64,000 nucleotides of DNA. Source: JAPORY01 sp965215385 (GTDB taxonomy: Bacteria; Pseudomonadota; Alphaproteobacteria; Rhodobacterales; Rhodobacteraceae). The stretch covers positions 3,038,001-3,102,000 of the forward strand of contig OZ244059.1 of the NCBI GenBank assembly GCA_965215385.1, read 5' to 3'. The notes under the pieces were generated by a model that made no database searches, was not told where the DNA came from, and saw only the letters and a program-made list of their open reading frames with translations. Position 1 is the first letter of the stretch. The number at the start of each line of letters is the position of its first letter. Shown here in pieces: positions 27,534 through 37,297 of the stretch. The position numbers and the translations under genes were made by a program.

Positions 27534-28829
27534 CTATAACGGTGGGTAGATAGGGTATTTGGAACAGAGGTTAATTACCGCCGCTTTTATTTCGCCCTCT
27601 ATTTGAGCGTTTTGATCCTCACCGTTGCTCGCGAGACCATCTACGACCGCCGTGATCCAGTTTGCAATTTGCCCAAATTCATCGGGGCCGAACCCACGGG
27701 TTGTTGCAGCGGGGGAACCCAATCGAATTCCGCTTGTAACGGTCGGCTTTTCCGGGTCGAAAGGCACCCCGTTTTTGTTGCAGGTAATATGGGCTCGTCC
27801 CAAAGCTCTTTCGGTAGCATTTCCTTTCACGGCTTTTGGGCGCAAATCGACTAGAACGATATGTGTATCGGTCCCGCCGGTAATGATGTCTAGGCCGCCT
27901 TTCATCAGGTGGTCACTGAGTGTTTGCGCATTCGCAATCACCCTTTGGATGTAGGAGCCAAATTCCGGTCGCAGGGCTTCGCCGAAGGCTACGGCTTTGG
28001 CGGCTATCACATGCATCAACGGGCCGCCTTGGATTCCCGGAAAGATCGCTGAATTGAATTTCTTTGCGAGAGCTTCATCATTAGTCAGGATGAGGCCACC
28101 ACGCGGTCCTCTGAGAGTCTTGTGGGTTGTTGTTGTAACCACATGAGCGTCAGGAAAGGGCGACGGATGTTGTTTTGCGGCAACCAAGCCAGCGAAGTGG
28201 GCCATATCAACGAGCAGATAAGCGCCAACATCATCTGCGATGGCGCGAAAGCGCCTAAAGTCAATCTGACGCGGTATCGCCGAACCACCAGCAATAATTA
28301 ATTTTGGCTTATGCTTGTGGGCAAGTGACTCGACTTGGTCATAGTCTAGCAAATTGTTATCCTGCCGCACCCCATATTGTACCGGTGTAAACCATCGCCC
28401 CGATTGGTTAGGTGCGGCCCCATGAGTTAAGTGTCCGCCAGCATCAAGACTCATCCCAATGACGACATCGTAAGGCTGTAAGAGCGCCTGAAATACAGCT
28501 TGGTTTGCTTGTGAACCGGAGTGTGGTTGAACATTGGCGAATTCACAATCAAACAGCTTGCAGGCTCGTTCGATAGCGATAGTTTCGGCAGCATCGACAA
28601 ACTGGCAGCCACCATAATACCGGCGGCCGGGATAGCCTTCAGCGTATTTATTGGTCAAAACCGATCCTTGTGCGGCGATGACCGCCGCAGAGGCAAAATT
28701 CTCACTGGCAATCAGTTCGATTTCATCGCTTTGGCGCCCGAGTTCGTCTTCGATTGCCGTGAATACTTTCGGATCACTACTTGCGAGGTTGCGGGTATAG
28801 AAGTCCGCATTAGGGCGAGATGCATTCAT
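27534..28829 (-). CDS. glyA: Serine hydroxymethyltransferase
   Basis: PLP enzyme that converts serine and tetrahydrofolate to glycine and methylene-THF, the main one-carbon source. ATG 28829 (MNASRPNADFYTRNL) is preferred because GGAG lies just upstream; a GTG 13 codons earlier is possible. The product is about 431 aa, the normal size. Motifs are IELIASENFAS, TNKYAEGYPGRRYYGG, PHSGSQANQAVF, VDMAHFAGLVAA and the PLP-binding VVTTTTHKTLRGPRGG. It stands alone with long non-coding flanks. Intact. Confidence 0.98.
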   Translation of the reverse strand: MNASRPNADFYTRNLASSDPKVFTAIEDELGRQSDEIELIASENFASAAVIAAQGSVLTNKYAEGYPGRRYYGGCQFVDAAETIAIERACKLFDCEFANVQPHSGSQANQAVFQALLQPYDVVIGMSLDAGGHLTHGAAPNQSGRWFTPVQYGVRQDNNLLDYDQVESLAHKHKPKLIIAGGSAIPRQIDFRRFRAIADDVGAYLLVDMAHFAGLVAAKQHPSPFPDAHVVTTTTHKTLRGPRGGLILTNDEALAKKFNSAIFPGIQGGPLMHVIAAKAVAFGEALRPEFGSYIQRVIANAQTLSDHLMKGGLDIITGGTDTHIVLVDLRPKAVKGNATERALGRAHITCNKNGVPFDPEKPTVTSGIRLGSPAATTRGFGPDEFGQIANWITAVVDGLASNGEDQNAQIEGEIKAAVINLCSKYPIYPPL

Positions 28830-29159
28830 ATCGTCATTACTCCGTTGCGCGTTCGTGTTACGGTCCACGTAGCTATTCAGTCTCTATTGGAAAAGGGTCT
28901 CGATTGAGTCTCGAAAGGAACTTTCTTCTCTCGTCATTCTTTGCTGTTCTTGGTCGCGGTGACAGTTTTTTCTCCTGCGAGAGATAGTGTTTGTTGTGTA
29001 GCAGCTGACTTTTCCCCGCAACACAGTTGGCAGAACCACATCCGTATTTTCTTCATGGCTGGCTTGCAATTGACTCGTCGAAGAAAGTTAGAGTAATTTT
29101 GACAAACAATTATAGTTATTGCGTCTAGTATTCCAACATCACTAAATTACTACGCACGG
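28830..29159. other. glyA upstream region
   Basis: About 330 bp with no gene. It should contain the glyA leader and promoter. I looked for riboswitch-like folding and recognised none. Confidence 0.35.
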
Positions 29160-29720
29160 TGACTTTAATTTGAGTCAAGCCTTCTCGGTTTTGCGCCGCT
29201 AGTCGATGGATCAATACCCCTCGTTCCGTCGATCCTGCCGAGACTTCACCGCGCTGACCAGCGTCTCGCGATGCCGGAGCCGATGGGCAAGACATTGCCT
29301 CGAGAGCACGTCGATTTCAATCTCGGCAATGTTGAGCCCGAGCCCATGTTTCGGCGTATACTCCAACTCGATTTGTTTCGCAATGCGGGCCGCCTTGTTC
29401 GGGATAGCGGTCGTATGAGGCCGAGAGATAGTGCTTGTTAAGACTATCCATACCCAAGACCATCTTCAGGTCCGAAAAGTGATCATCCACAAGATGCTTC
29501 AACAACTCAGCACTTGGACGCTATCGCGCACACCAAGCCGTTATGCTCGCATTTGAAGTCGTAGATCGCCGGCTGCCTAGAACGCACAACGAGAGGTATC
29601 CGGTTTCCTTTGTGTGCTACCTTGTGGTCTCATCGATACCGGCAAGCACCGTGTCGGTGTCAACTTCCCGTTGATAAACCGAACGCACATCCGCCATTGC
29701 ATAGTCGACATCCGCATTGG
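29160..29720 (-). pseudogene. IS630-family transposase remnant
   Basis: Heavily decayed. Reading the minus strand with several frame changes gives VRSVYQREVDTDTVLAGIDE, then LLKHLVDDHFSDLKMVLGMD, SLNKHY, SASYDRYPEQ, and NIAEIEIDVLSRQCLAHRL with VSAVKSRQDRRNE. This is the IS630 order: DE..K strand, VLVMDNLNTH, LY..FPP..A, NMAEIE..VL.RQCL. It differs from the fragment at 8185, so two separate insertions have decayed. The remaining DNA up to about 30110 is probably its N-terminal part, too eroded to read. Confidence 0.7.
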
Positions 29721-30598
29721 CCTTGGTCGGAAGGCATCAAATCTGTTTCAACCAAGTTCAATGTCGTTCCTTTAACTTGCGTTGAGCGGTTTTCTTCGAG
29801 ATCGCAGCCACAACCCTGCGTGCAAGCAACTACAGGGTTCAACCGGCCAGCCCCGCTGGCCGTTACGAACCCCTCAACCTGAAGAAGGTTGCCTTGCCTT
29901 CCCGGTATTGCAATCGTTGCCGCGGCTTCGGATGGCACTTACGTTTCAACCCCGCGTCAAGACCATTCCTGACGCATTTGTTAAGAACCCGCTCTATCGT
30001 AGTCACGCTAACGCTCAACGCATCCGCAACGAAGGCATCGACACTCCTATTACCGTTCCGGTACGAATCTATCGGCCAATAAAAATTATGTGCCCGCTTC
30101 CGACTCTCTTTGGAGTCTTTGCCACTTTCGATACGGTCCTGAAGTTGCGCCCGTTCATCGTCTTCAAGTGAAAACAGATAAAACCTTCTGCCATCGGCAG
30201 TTAAAGTTGAGCATCGTCGTATCTAAACCCCAGACGGACCAAAAAATGGTTGCGAAAACCGCACCGATTGCGAGAAGTTTGTGGGTTTATTTTCTGAAGT
30301 TAATACCAATTCTAAACCGAGATCTATCTCCACATAAACCATTATTGTCAATGGGGTGGGATACTAGTGTGGAACAATAAGAGTAGAATGCCCCCTGCAT
30401 CCATCGGCCGGATACAAGGGGGCCACGCAACGACCAGTCTTTCTCGTATCCGAGAGCGAAGACGTTGTCAGATTGGCCTCTCGTCGCTGTTCGGCCAAGA
30501 GAGTGAGATGCCGCTGCGGATCTTTTTCCTTACCCCATTGTAAATTGACAACAGATCGCCTCATAGCCGCACAATGGTCGATATGAAGGCGATCAGCA
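29721..30598. other. Eroded DNA, probably IS630 N-terminal part
   Basis: About 880 bp of short open frames on both strands with no supported gene. The first 400 bp probably belong to the adjacent IS630 remnant. Confidence 0.4.
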
Positions 30599-31483
30599 TT
30601 ATCGCTTGGTTAAGCGAAAATCACCACGCATCTCATTAATATCTAGACTTCCGATAACCGCCCGCGCGTCCACATCAAAAATGCCCGAAATTCTTTCGCC
30701 GTCAGCATTAATTTTGGAAAATTGGCGATTGCTGATATCAACATTTAGCCACTTAGTCCAAGACACTGGATAGCTCCTTACAAAAGCGTTATCTACGTAC
30801 AGGTAAACCGCTGCATCCACTTTAACATCCATAGTTAAAGCTTCTGTATTGGCCATAAATAGGAGTCGTGCCAACCCAATTTTTCTATAGTCGTAAGCAC
30901 CACCGACGGTGGGATTGTAGATGCCTTCCCCGTGCGGACCATGAGTCCAACTTTCTTTATCGGTTCCTTTAAGCTTGCCGACATACCAGATTGTACCCGA
31001 TAGACCTTCACTTTCCATCCAATTATTTGTGACATCAACTGCCGATTCCGCTTCTGGGTTGTAATAATTGACCAGGGTCGCTTCGTCTCCGCTCAACGCA
31101 GCTACAGCAAGTCTCCATCGGTCATTCTTAATTCTATCATACCAAAGCAGTGCCTCTTCGACCTCCATAGGTTGAATATCTTCGGTTCTTATTCTTTCCC
31201 TACAGGCGATCGGCGGATACCCTGCGCAAGACTTGATCTTAGGATAATAAACCCATTTCGATACCGGCTTATCGTAATTCCAGTCTAATTCCACAATGGT
31301 TTCTTGTTTGGGAGTATAGGCCCCGAGAGCATAAAGGACTCGCTTCCATCTGATGGCGTGCGGTGACGTTTCCCGTTCCTCAACCTGCCACTTCTTGACG
31401 TCGGCGATAAACTGTGATTGAGAAGCCCCAGCAACAGTAGCAGAAAACAAAACCGCCACTAACGATATAAAAAGTTTTTTCAT
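30599..31483 (-). CDS. Secreted protein of unknown function
   Basis: A 294-aa exported protein. ATG 31483 is followed by a clear signal peptide (MKKLFISLVAVLFSATVAGA, cleavage near ASQ). The mature part has two Cys close together (IKSCAGYPPIACRER), which could form a disulfide, a GPHGEGIYNPTVGG loop and a C-terminal beta-rich section (GERISGIFDVDARAVIGSLD). No known domain was recognised. It is complete and bracketed by decayed IS630 and IS1634 elements, yet shows no lesion, suggesting it is under selection or recently acquired. Confidence 0.75.
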   Translation of the reverse strand: MKKLFISLVAVLFSATVAGASQSQFIADVKKWQVEERETSPHAIRWKRVLYALGAYTPKQETIVELDWNYDKPVSKWVYYPKIKSCAGYPPIACRERIRTEDIQPMEVEEALLWYDRIKNDRWRLAVAALSGDEATLVNYYNPEAESAVDVTNNWMESEGLSGTIWYVGKLKGTDKESWTHGPHGEGIYNPTVGGAYDYRKIGLARLLFMANTEALTMDVKVDAAVYLYVDNAFVRSYPVSWTKWLNVDISNRQFSKINADGERISGIFDVDARAVIGSLDINEMRGDFRLTKR

Positions 31484-31744
31484 AGCTGAACCTGTCTATT
31501 TTGATACTACCGCCGAAGGTTGCGTTAGTTTCACGTCATTGTCAACAAAAAAATACATAATTGTGAGAATTTTGCATTCAACGTGCGAGGGGGCACGGAA
31601 AAAATTCCACACATAACCCATCCTTCGCACCGAATCCAGCGATTCGACGATTTTCGGCGGTTTTGCCGTCAAAAACCCTGATCGTACGCGGGTTGATCTT
31701 TGCAAAGCTCGTTGTCGTGCTATACCTTGAGAGCGGTGGCCATT

Positions 31745-33420
31745 GTGGGCGTGACGCCGTCAATACGAATCGCAACTAGGCGCACCTGTGCATCAGAACA
31801 ACCACCACCCGACGGGTCGGCACGACCAGCGATGAAGCGTACCGCTTGGTGCGAAGCGTGCGGGACGGCGAGCGGGCTTTGCGGCGGCCACCAAACCGCC
31901 ACTTGGTCCGACCGAGACGATTCTCATTGATAGCATTCAGTGTGACGATGCGCGGTCGGTTGTGGGGGTGAGCGTCGCGGCCTTGCAGCCTGATCGGCGT
32001 TGAACGTCGTCGCTATTATGCAGCGTCAGGGGTTTTCGCGCCGTAAGGCGCGCTTGACTGCGGCGTTGGTGATCGCCCGCCTGGTGTAGCCATCAAGTGA
32101 GCGCGAAGCGTATTGCTGGTTGCCAGCCAACAGTGTGACTTTAGAACGGCTGGATTGGGATCGGGCACCGTCGTTCAAACCGGGTAAGCTTGATCGGTTG
32201 CGCGAGGCGCGGTATCAGACCGAGATTGCGGATGCGTTGTTCGCCCAGACGCGGCCGCGGTTGGCGGCGGCGGTGATCTGCTATGACGTAACCAATACCC
32301 ATCTTACCGGCTCGCCGGCGTCGAACTTGGCCCGGTTCGGGCGTTCGAAACCACAGCGGCATGATTGTCCGTTGGTCACGCTCGCGCTCGCAACCGACAG
32401 TCATGGTTTTCCGCGTCGTTCGAACGTTTTGCGCGGCAAGGTCTCGGAACCCGATACCCTGCGGGACGCACTGGCTTCTCTGACTACCGCTGACGACGCT
32501 GGCCAGCCATCGGTAATCCTGGACGCGGGGATTGGCACCGATGACAACCTGACGTATCGCCGTGAAACAGGGCACCATTGGATCACGGTCGACCGCTCGC
32601 CACTCGCACCAGCACCGGCGGCGATACCGGCACCAGCCCCAGAGACGGTGGTTGCAACCAAGGTCTGACAGTTGGCGACGGTCACGGACGCGGTTAAACT
32701 CGGCGTCGGGAGCGAAGCTCGACATCATGAAGCCGAGCCAATCATCGCGGCGAAGCGGCAACGGTTCGAGAACGCCCTGACTGGGCTAAAACCAGGACGA
32801 TCCCAGAAGGGACGCTTAAAGGCCGTCGACAAGATGCGGCAAAAGATTGGTCGCCGACGCGAGCGCGACGCTCTCGTTGGTCACCACGACGATTTTACGG
32901 TGGCAGTGAACGCGAAACAACCGGCGTCGGTGCTCTCGTGGTGCGACCATCAAGCCGGCGAACCTCGCGACCGTCGCCTCGGTACCACGATCCTTCGCAC
33001 CAGCCCTACCGATTGGGACCTTGACACCATCCTTAAGACCAATTGGCGCTTGACGGCAATCGAAGCCAATTGCCGTGCACTCAAATCGGAACTGGGATTG
33101 CGGCCCATCGATCACCAGAAATTTGATCGCCTTGCGGGACATCTCTTTATTGCGGTCTTCGCCGGCTATGGCGTCACCCGCAAGCGTTTACGCCGGCGAG
33201 ACCATAATATCCATAACCGTTGGACGATGCTGCGGTACCAACTCGCGAGTTGAATCCGCGTTACCCCTGCCATGACCAATGGTGCTGGTGCCCGTAGCAA
33301 CGTTGGTGTCGATGCTCGGCCCCATCCGGCCGCGGGTGCGATTGCCACGGCTGCTGGGGTTCCTTTTGACGCGAACCGACAATGGCGAAGGCATCGGCAG
33401 CGATGGAATTGAGCGATGAG
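31745..33420 (+). pseudogene. IS1634-family transposase, interrupted by nonsense codons
   Basis: Nearly complete transposase broken by stops. The N-terminal piece reads DEAYRLVRSVRDGERALRRP. The next frame, TAALVIARLV, has TAG and continues PSSEREAYCWLPANSVTLER. The core (VICYDVTNTHLTGSPASNLA, GHHWITVDRS) ends at TGA 32666-32668 and continues in the same frame with QLATVTDAVKLGVGSEARHH, then RLTAIEANCRALKSELGLRP and DRLAGHLFIAVFAGYGV. Another TGA at 33251-33253 interrupts the tail RYQLAS / IRVTPAMTNG. At least three breaks are single nonsense codons without a frame change. The gap 33421-33782 holds no gene. Confidence 0.8.
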
Positions 33421-33782
33421 CGGCGGCACCAAAAGTCGTGCCATAACCGGCATTGTCGAGTCAAACAAACACGGTTTAACAAGGGGTTAAGCACTCGCAA
33501 AAAGTAAATTGGCGAAAGATGGGTTAACAATCAAATTGACGTATGGGTCGAGTTAGGTAAGGTATTTCGGTAAGCATCCCTGCGCCCTTGTTGAAACTTG
33601 ATACGCCCACAGTTCTTGATTTACTGTTGTCGAATAGGTTTCAATTGAGATAGTTGAGGGTCATTCGTACAGCGATGACTAATGATCTGGGCATGGATGT
33701 TCAGAAGTGATCAATCCTCGGTTGAACTAGCGCAACGCATTCGTTCTCGTTGGTTACGTTAAGATGATTTCGGACCACAAAA

Positions 33783-34544
33783 ATGAGCGTTAGAATTACT
33801 TTCCTTGCAAGCGAAGGCGTTACGGCGCAGGCAGCCAGAACAAAGCTGGTGGCGCTTTATGGTAACGTAGAACCGCAGGCTGCAGACGTAATTGTCGCTC
33901 TTGGCGGCGATGGCTTTATGCTCAAGACGCTCCTGCAGATGCAAGCGTTTTCGGCACCAGTTTATGCCATGAACCGTGGCACGGTCGGATTCCTCGTTAA
34001 TTCCTTCAATGAGGACAATCTTCTTCAACGGATAGAATTAGCTGAGGAAGAGATCATTAATCCGCTTTCAATGAGAGCAATGGATCGATCAGGTAATCTG
34101 CATCAAGCATTGGCGATTAATGAGGTCTCTCTGCTGCGAACTGGTCCACAAGCAGCGAAACTCAAGATTAGTATTGATGGGCGCCCTCGCTTGACAGACC
34201 TCGTGTGTGACGGTGCTATGGTTGCAACTCCAGCGGGGTCCACCGCCTACAATTATTCTGCGCATGGGCCGATTCTCCCGATTGGTTCAGAAGTTCTTGC
34301 GCTGACGGCGGTCGCGGCCTTTCGACCACGCCGCTGGCGGGGAGCGCTGCTACCGAAGAATGCTGAGATTCGTTTTGATGTCTTGGAGCCCGAGAAGCGT
34401 CCCGTGATGGCGGAAGGAGACTCGGGAGCGGTTCGCGACATCGACTGGGTAACGGTGCGTTCGGAAGCAAAGATTGAGCATCGAATTTTATTCGATCCGG
34501 GGCACGGATTGAACGAGCGGCTGACCTCCGAGCAGTTCACGTAA
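33783..34544 (+). CDS. nadK: NAD kinase
   Basis: Cytoplasmic enzyme that phosphorylates NAD to NADP with ATP or polyphosphate. The 253 aa are the usual size for the alphaproteobacterial form. Motifs are VALGGDGFML with GGDG at 41-44, NRGTVGFLVN, ALNEVSLLR-type AINEVSLLR, the NAD-site motif ATPAGSTAYNYSAHGPI, and MAEGDSGAVRDI near the C-terminus. The start ATG 33783 lacks a strong ribosome-binding site. It is monocistronic. It provides the NADP substrate pool that PntAB in this window later reduces. Confidence 0.97.
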   Translation: MSVRITFLASEGVTAQAARTKLVALYGNVEPQAADVIVALGGDGFMLKTLLQMQAFSAPVYAMNRGTVGFLVNSFNEDNLLQRIELAEEEIINPLSMRAMDRSGNLHQALAINEVSLLRTGPQAAKLKISIDGRPRLTDLVCDGAMVATPAGSTAYNYSAHGPILPIGSEVLALTAVAAFRPRRWRGALLPKNAEIRFDVLEPEKRPVMAEGDSGAVRDIDWVTVRSEAKIEHRILFDPGHGLNERLTSEQFT

Positions 34545-34770
34545 TTCCCGAATTGGTGATCCCTACTTAGGCAACAGAAAGAAAACGCCTGAGTGGTTAA
34601 CTCTTCGACGGGCGCCGGCGCGTGCACATAGATCAGAATGCTTACAAGAATATCCACGACAGTTGGCCAACGGGGTTCGCCGAACTTTTGCGATATAAGC
34701 ACGCAAGCATATTCAAGACCAGCTATCGCAACTCCGCTATCCCCAAGCGACTAAAGGTATACGGTCAAGG

Positions 34771-35463
34771 TCACTCGAAAAAGGTGGCGACTTCAGTGAA
34801 TGGTTTCTTCCATTTGGCTACTGCTGGTACGGTAGCGTCCGTGGCAGGATGGCCGACGGTAATGATCATTGTTGGCTTCTCATTGGCAGGTCGATTAAGG
34901 GTGGAGCCCAAAAATTTCATCGGGTTCGGCGTGTGCGTTAGAGTGCATAAGCCGGAATGATGCAACGCCGCAAGCAGAAAACCCGTCGCGATGTTAACGC
35001 TTTCAGAGACGTAATAGTTCTTATAACGCGTTCCATCCTCAAATTCACCCCATCGTTGCGCGAAGATAACGATGAGCCATGGTGCCAATGTCAAGTGTGG
35101 TTTTTCGGCTGTTGTTCCAATGGGTTCCAATGCCTTGATCCACTCGTCCCCGCCACCGCCTTCATAAAATTTACGTTCTTCAAGTTCCGCCTCTCGCCGA
35201 ATGAGCGCTTTGATTTTTTGGTCACAAACTGCAACAAAGTGCCACGGTTGATGATTGGCACCCGACGGTGCTGTAATCGCCGTTCGCAAGCAATCCTCAA
35301 TCACTTGGCGCGGCACCCATCTTTCCGAAAACTCTCTGACCGAATGCCTTTTTCGCATCTTTCCAAGAAACTTTTTTGCCCGCTTTTGCATCTGAGCATC
35401 GGTAAACGACATGCGATTCGGAAGTGGAAGAGGTTCATATTTTAGCAGGTCCTTAGAATACAT
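34771..35463 (-). CDS. Nitroreductase-family flavoprotein
   Basis: A 230-aa FMN oxidoreductase. KRHSVREFSERWVPRQVIED is the N-terminal FMN-phosphate motif; APSGANHQPWHFVAV follows; the C-terminal block HHSGLCTLTHTPNPMKFLG closes the flavin site. The longer N-terminus and APSGANHQPW motif are seen in the iodotyrosine-deiodinase-like branch, which performs reductive dehalogenation in some organisms. A HAD dehalogenase is encoded 8 kb away; no functional link is shown. Start ATG 35463 follows AAAGGG. Confidence 0.9.
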   Translation of the reverse strand: MYSKDLLKYEPLPLPNRMSFTDAQMQKRAKKFLGKMRKRHSVREFSERWVPRQVIEDCLRTAITAPSGANHQPWHFVAVCDQKIKALIRREAELEERKFYEGGGGDEWIKALEPIGTTAEKPHLTLAPWLIVIFAQRWGEFEDGTRYKNYYVSESVNIATGFLLAALHHSGLCTLTHTPNPMKFLGSTLNRPANEKPTMIITVGHPATDATVPAVAKWKKPFTEVATFFE

Positions 35464-35670
35464 GTCGGAGCCCTTTCAAATTGTACAATTTTCGACCGCA
35501 CTGTAAGAGAGATACCATAGGGATAAAGCGAAACAACCGGTCTAACTTGGGGCACCTGCATTGCACCACCGGACTTCTCCAGCAATCCGAAAGGTCATTT
35601 TCGATTTCTTGGCTTTTTTCAATAACATTGCAGGCAGGATTTCGACACACAAAGGGTATGTGTAGAACGC

Positions 35671-35776
35671 AAGGGGGGGGGGGTGCACAACAATTGGAAC
35701 ACGCGCGGATCGGCGGCCGCATTATAACGCCCATCGCGAAGGGGGGGGGTGCACAACAATTGGAACACGCGCGGAT
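35671..35776. repeat. Two 68-bp-spaced poly-G repeats
   Basis: The unit aa-G(n)-tgcacaacaattggaacacg followed by cgcggat occurs at 35671-35710 with 11 G and at 35739-35776 with 9 G. The 28-base core is identical in both. It lies upstream of moaA and of the nitroreductase start, not inside a convincing gene. A NotI-like octamer (35713-35720) lies between them. A third C run (six) follows at 35786. Confidence 0.85.
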
Positions 35777-36289
35777 ATTATTGCTCCCCCCAACAAACTG
35801 ACGGTCTGAATTTCTCGATAGAACTGCAGATTGGTAAAATCATACGGCGGCAAGATATTTGAACCTTAGTTTGCTGCCACATTAACGTTAGGAAACATGA
35901 TTAGATTAATTTGCGATAGGTCGTTTTTCATTGGCCCTACTGCCATTCACGGGGTCCGAATTTTGCATTTGTTAAACCGCATTCAAGAGAATTGGCTCGG
36001 TCAACGATGTACTAAAATCTACCTTGTGGAGATGAACTGGGCTGGCTATTGACAGAAACTGCGATTTACCAATGCTTGTAAATTCCTTGGAAAGAGAGCT
36101 TACCACCCACTCGATATCAAATTGAATGTAACAGCACCCGGTCAGAATCAGCGGCCAATTAGTAATTTTCTACCGCACGCTTATAATGGAGAATGAGAAA
36201 TCGACCGTGATTAAGTTGGCAATTCGCTCGGAACTTTCTCAACCCATATTCGATTCGAACTTTCACCTTAAGTCATTCTTGCTCACTTG
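35777..36289. other. moaA upstream region
   Basis: About 510 bp without a gene. It probably contains the promoter of the moaA-waaA-glycosyltransferase operon. No molybdenum-cofactor riboswitch pattern was recognised. Confidence 0.4.
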
Positions 36290-37297
36290 ATGAATATCCA
36301 TCTGATTGACCCCTACTGTCGCGTGATCGACTACTTGCGATTGTCGGTTACGGACCGGTGTGATTTTCGATGCCACTATTGCATGTCCGAGGATATGCAA
36401 TTTCTACCAAAACGCGAACTTTTGACTCTAGAGGAACTGGATCGATTATGTTCGACCTTCATTGACCTCGGCGTAAAGAAACTGCGGATAACCGGGGGTG
36501 AGCCGTTGGTCAGGCGCGATATAATGTCGTTTTTCCAAGCAATGTCTCGGCACTTGGAAGCTGGAACCCTGAAAGAACTCACCTTGACCACGAATGGCTC
36601 ACAGCTAAACCGCTTTGCGCAAGATCTTTATGCCGTTGGTGTTCGCAGAGTCAATGTCTCTCTAGATACTTTGGATGCGGACAAATTTGCTGAAATAACG
36701 CGTCGCGGAAAGCTGTCGCAAGTGCTCAAGGGAATTGACGAGGCACTACGAGTGGGCTTGCAAGTGAAGCTCAATGCTGTCGCCTTGAAGGGGTTCAACG
36801 AGGATGAGCTCCCACGCTTGACGCGATGGTGCGCCGAACACGGGACGACACTGACATGGATAGAAGTAATGCCTATGGGCGACATTGGTAATGAACAACG
36901 GCTTGGTCAGTATTGGTCATTGGACGACGTCCGTAAGGTTTACCAGCGTGATTATGTTGTGACTGACTTACAGGAGCGATCAGGAGGGCCCGCTCGGTAT
37001 ATTAGGTTAGAGGAAACCGGGCAAAAGATTGGTTTTATAACGCCCTTGAGTCACAATTTCTGCGAAAGTTGTAATCGCGTGCGCCTCACCTGCACCGGCC
37101 AACTATTCATGTGTCTCGGTCAGGAAGATCAAGCCGACTTGCGCACGCCGTTACGAAACTATCCTGACACGAATGCGCCACTCAGAGCGGCTATTGTTGC
37201 TGCCATTGACCGAAAACCGAAGGGACATGATTTTGACTACTCGCGTCAGCGCGTGGACGGTCGCGTGTCACGGCATATGAGTCATACAGGTGGCTGA
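36290..37297 (+). CDS. moaA: GTP 3',8-cyclase (radical SAM)
   Basis: First enzyme of molybdenum-cofactor biosynthesis; rearranges GTP to 3',8-cyclo-GTP with two 4Fe-4S clusters. ATG 36290 follows an overlapping TTG. The N-terminal cluster motif is CDFRCHYC, with preceding YLRLSVTDR; the SAM-binding RITGGEPLVRRD is present. The C-terminal cluster ligands are in NFCESCNRVRLTCTGQLFMC. The end HMSHTGG has the conserved GG tail that activates catalysis. About 335 aa, full length. The stop overlaps waaA (TGATG), an unusual partner for moaA; other moa genes are not in the window. Confidence 0.97.
   Translation: MNIHLIDPYCRVIDYLRLSVTDRCDFRCHYCMSEDMQFLPKRELLTLEELDRLCSTFIDLGVKKLRITGGEPLVRRDIMSFFQAMSRHLEAGTLKELTLTTNGSQLNRFAQDLYAVGVRRVNVSLDTLDADKFAEITRRGKLSQVLKGIDEALRVGLQVKLNAVALKGFNEDELPRLTRWCAEHGTTLTWIEVMPMGDIGNEQRLGQYWSLDDVRKVYQRDYVVTDLQERSGGPARYIRLEETGQKIGFITPLSHNFCESCNRVRLTCTGQLFMCLGQEDQADLRTPLRNYPDTNAPLRAAIVAAIDRKPKGHDFDYSRQRVDGRVSRHMSHTGG

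Noticed and set aside
10345..33253. TGA read as an amino acid (alternative code)
   Set aside because: Core genes such as lepA, waaA and pcaB-type neighbours end at TGA in the expected place, and the IS1634 gene and the 41.5-kb gene also have TAG stops; decay explains it better.
35713..35720. NotI octamer between poly-G repeats suggesting vector contamination
   Set aside because: No vector or adapter sequence adjoins it, and the repeat units continue normally on both sides; still worth a look in long reads.
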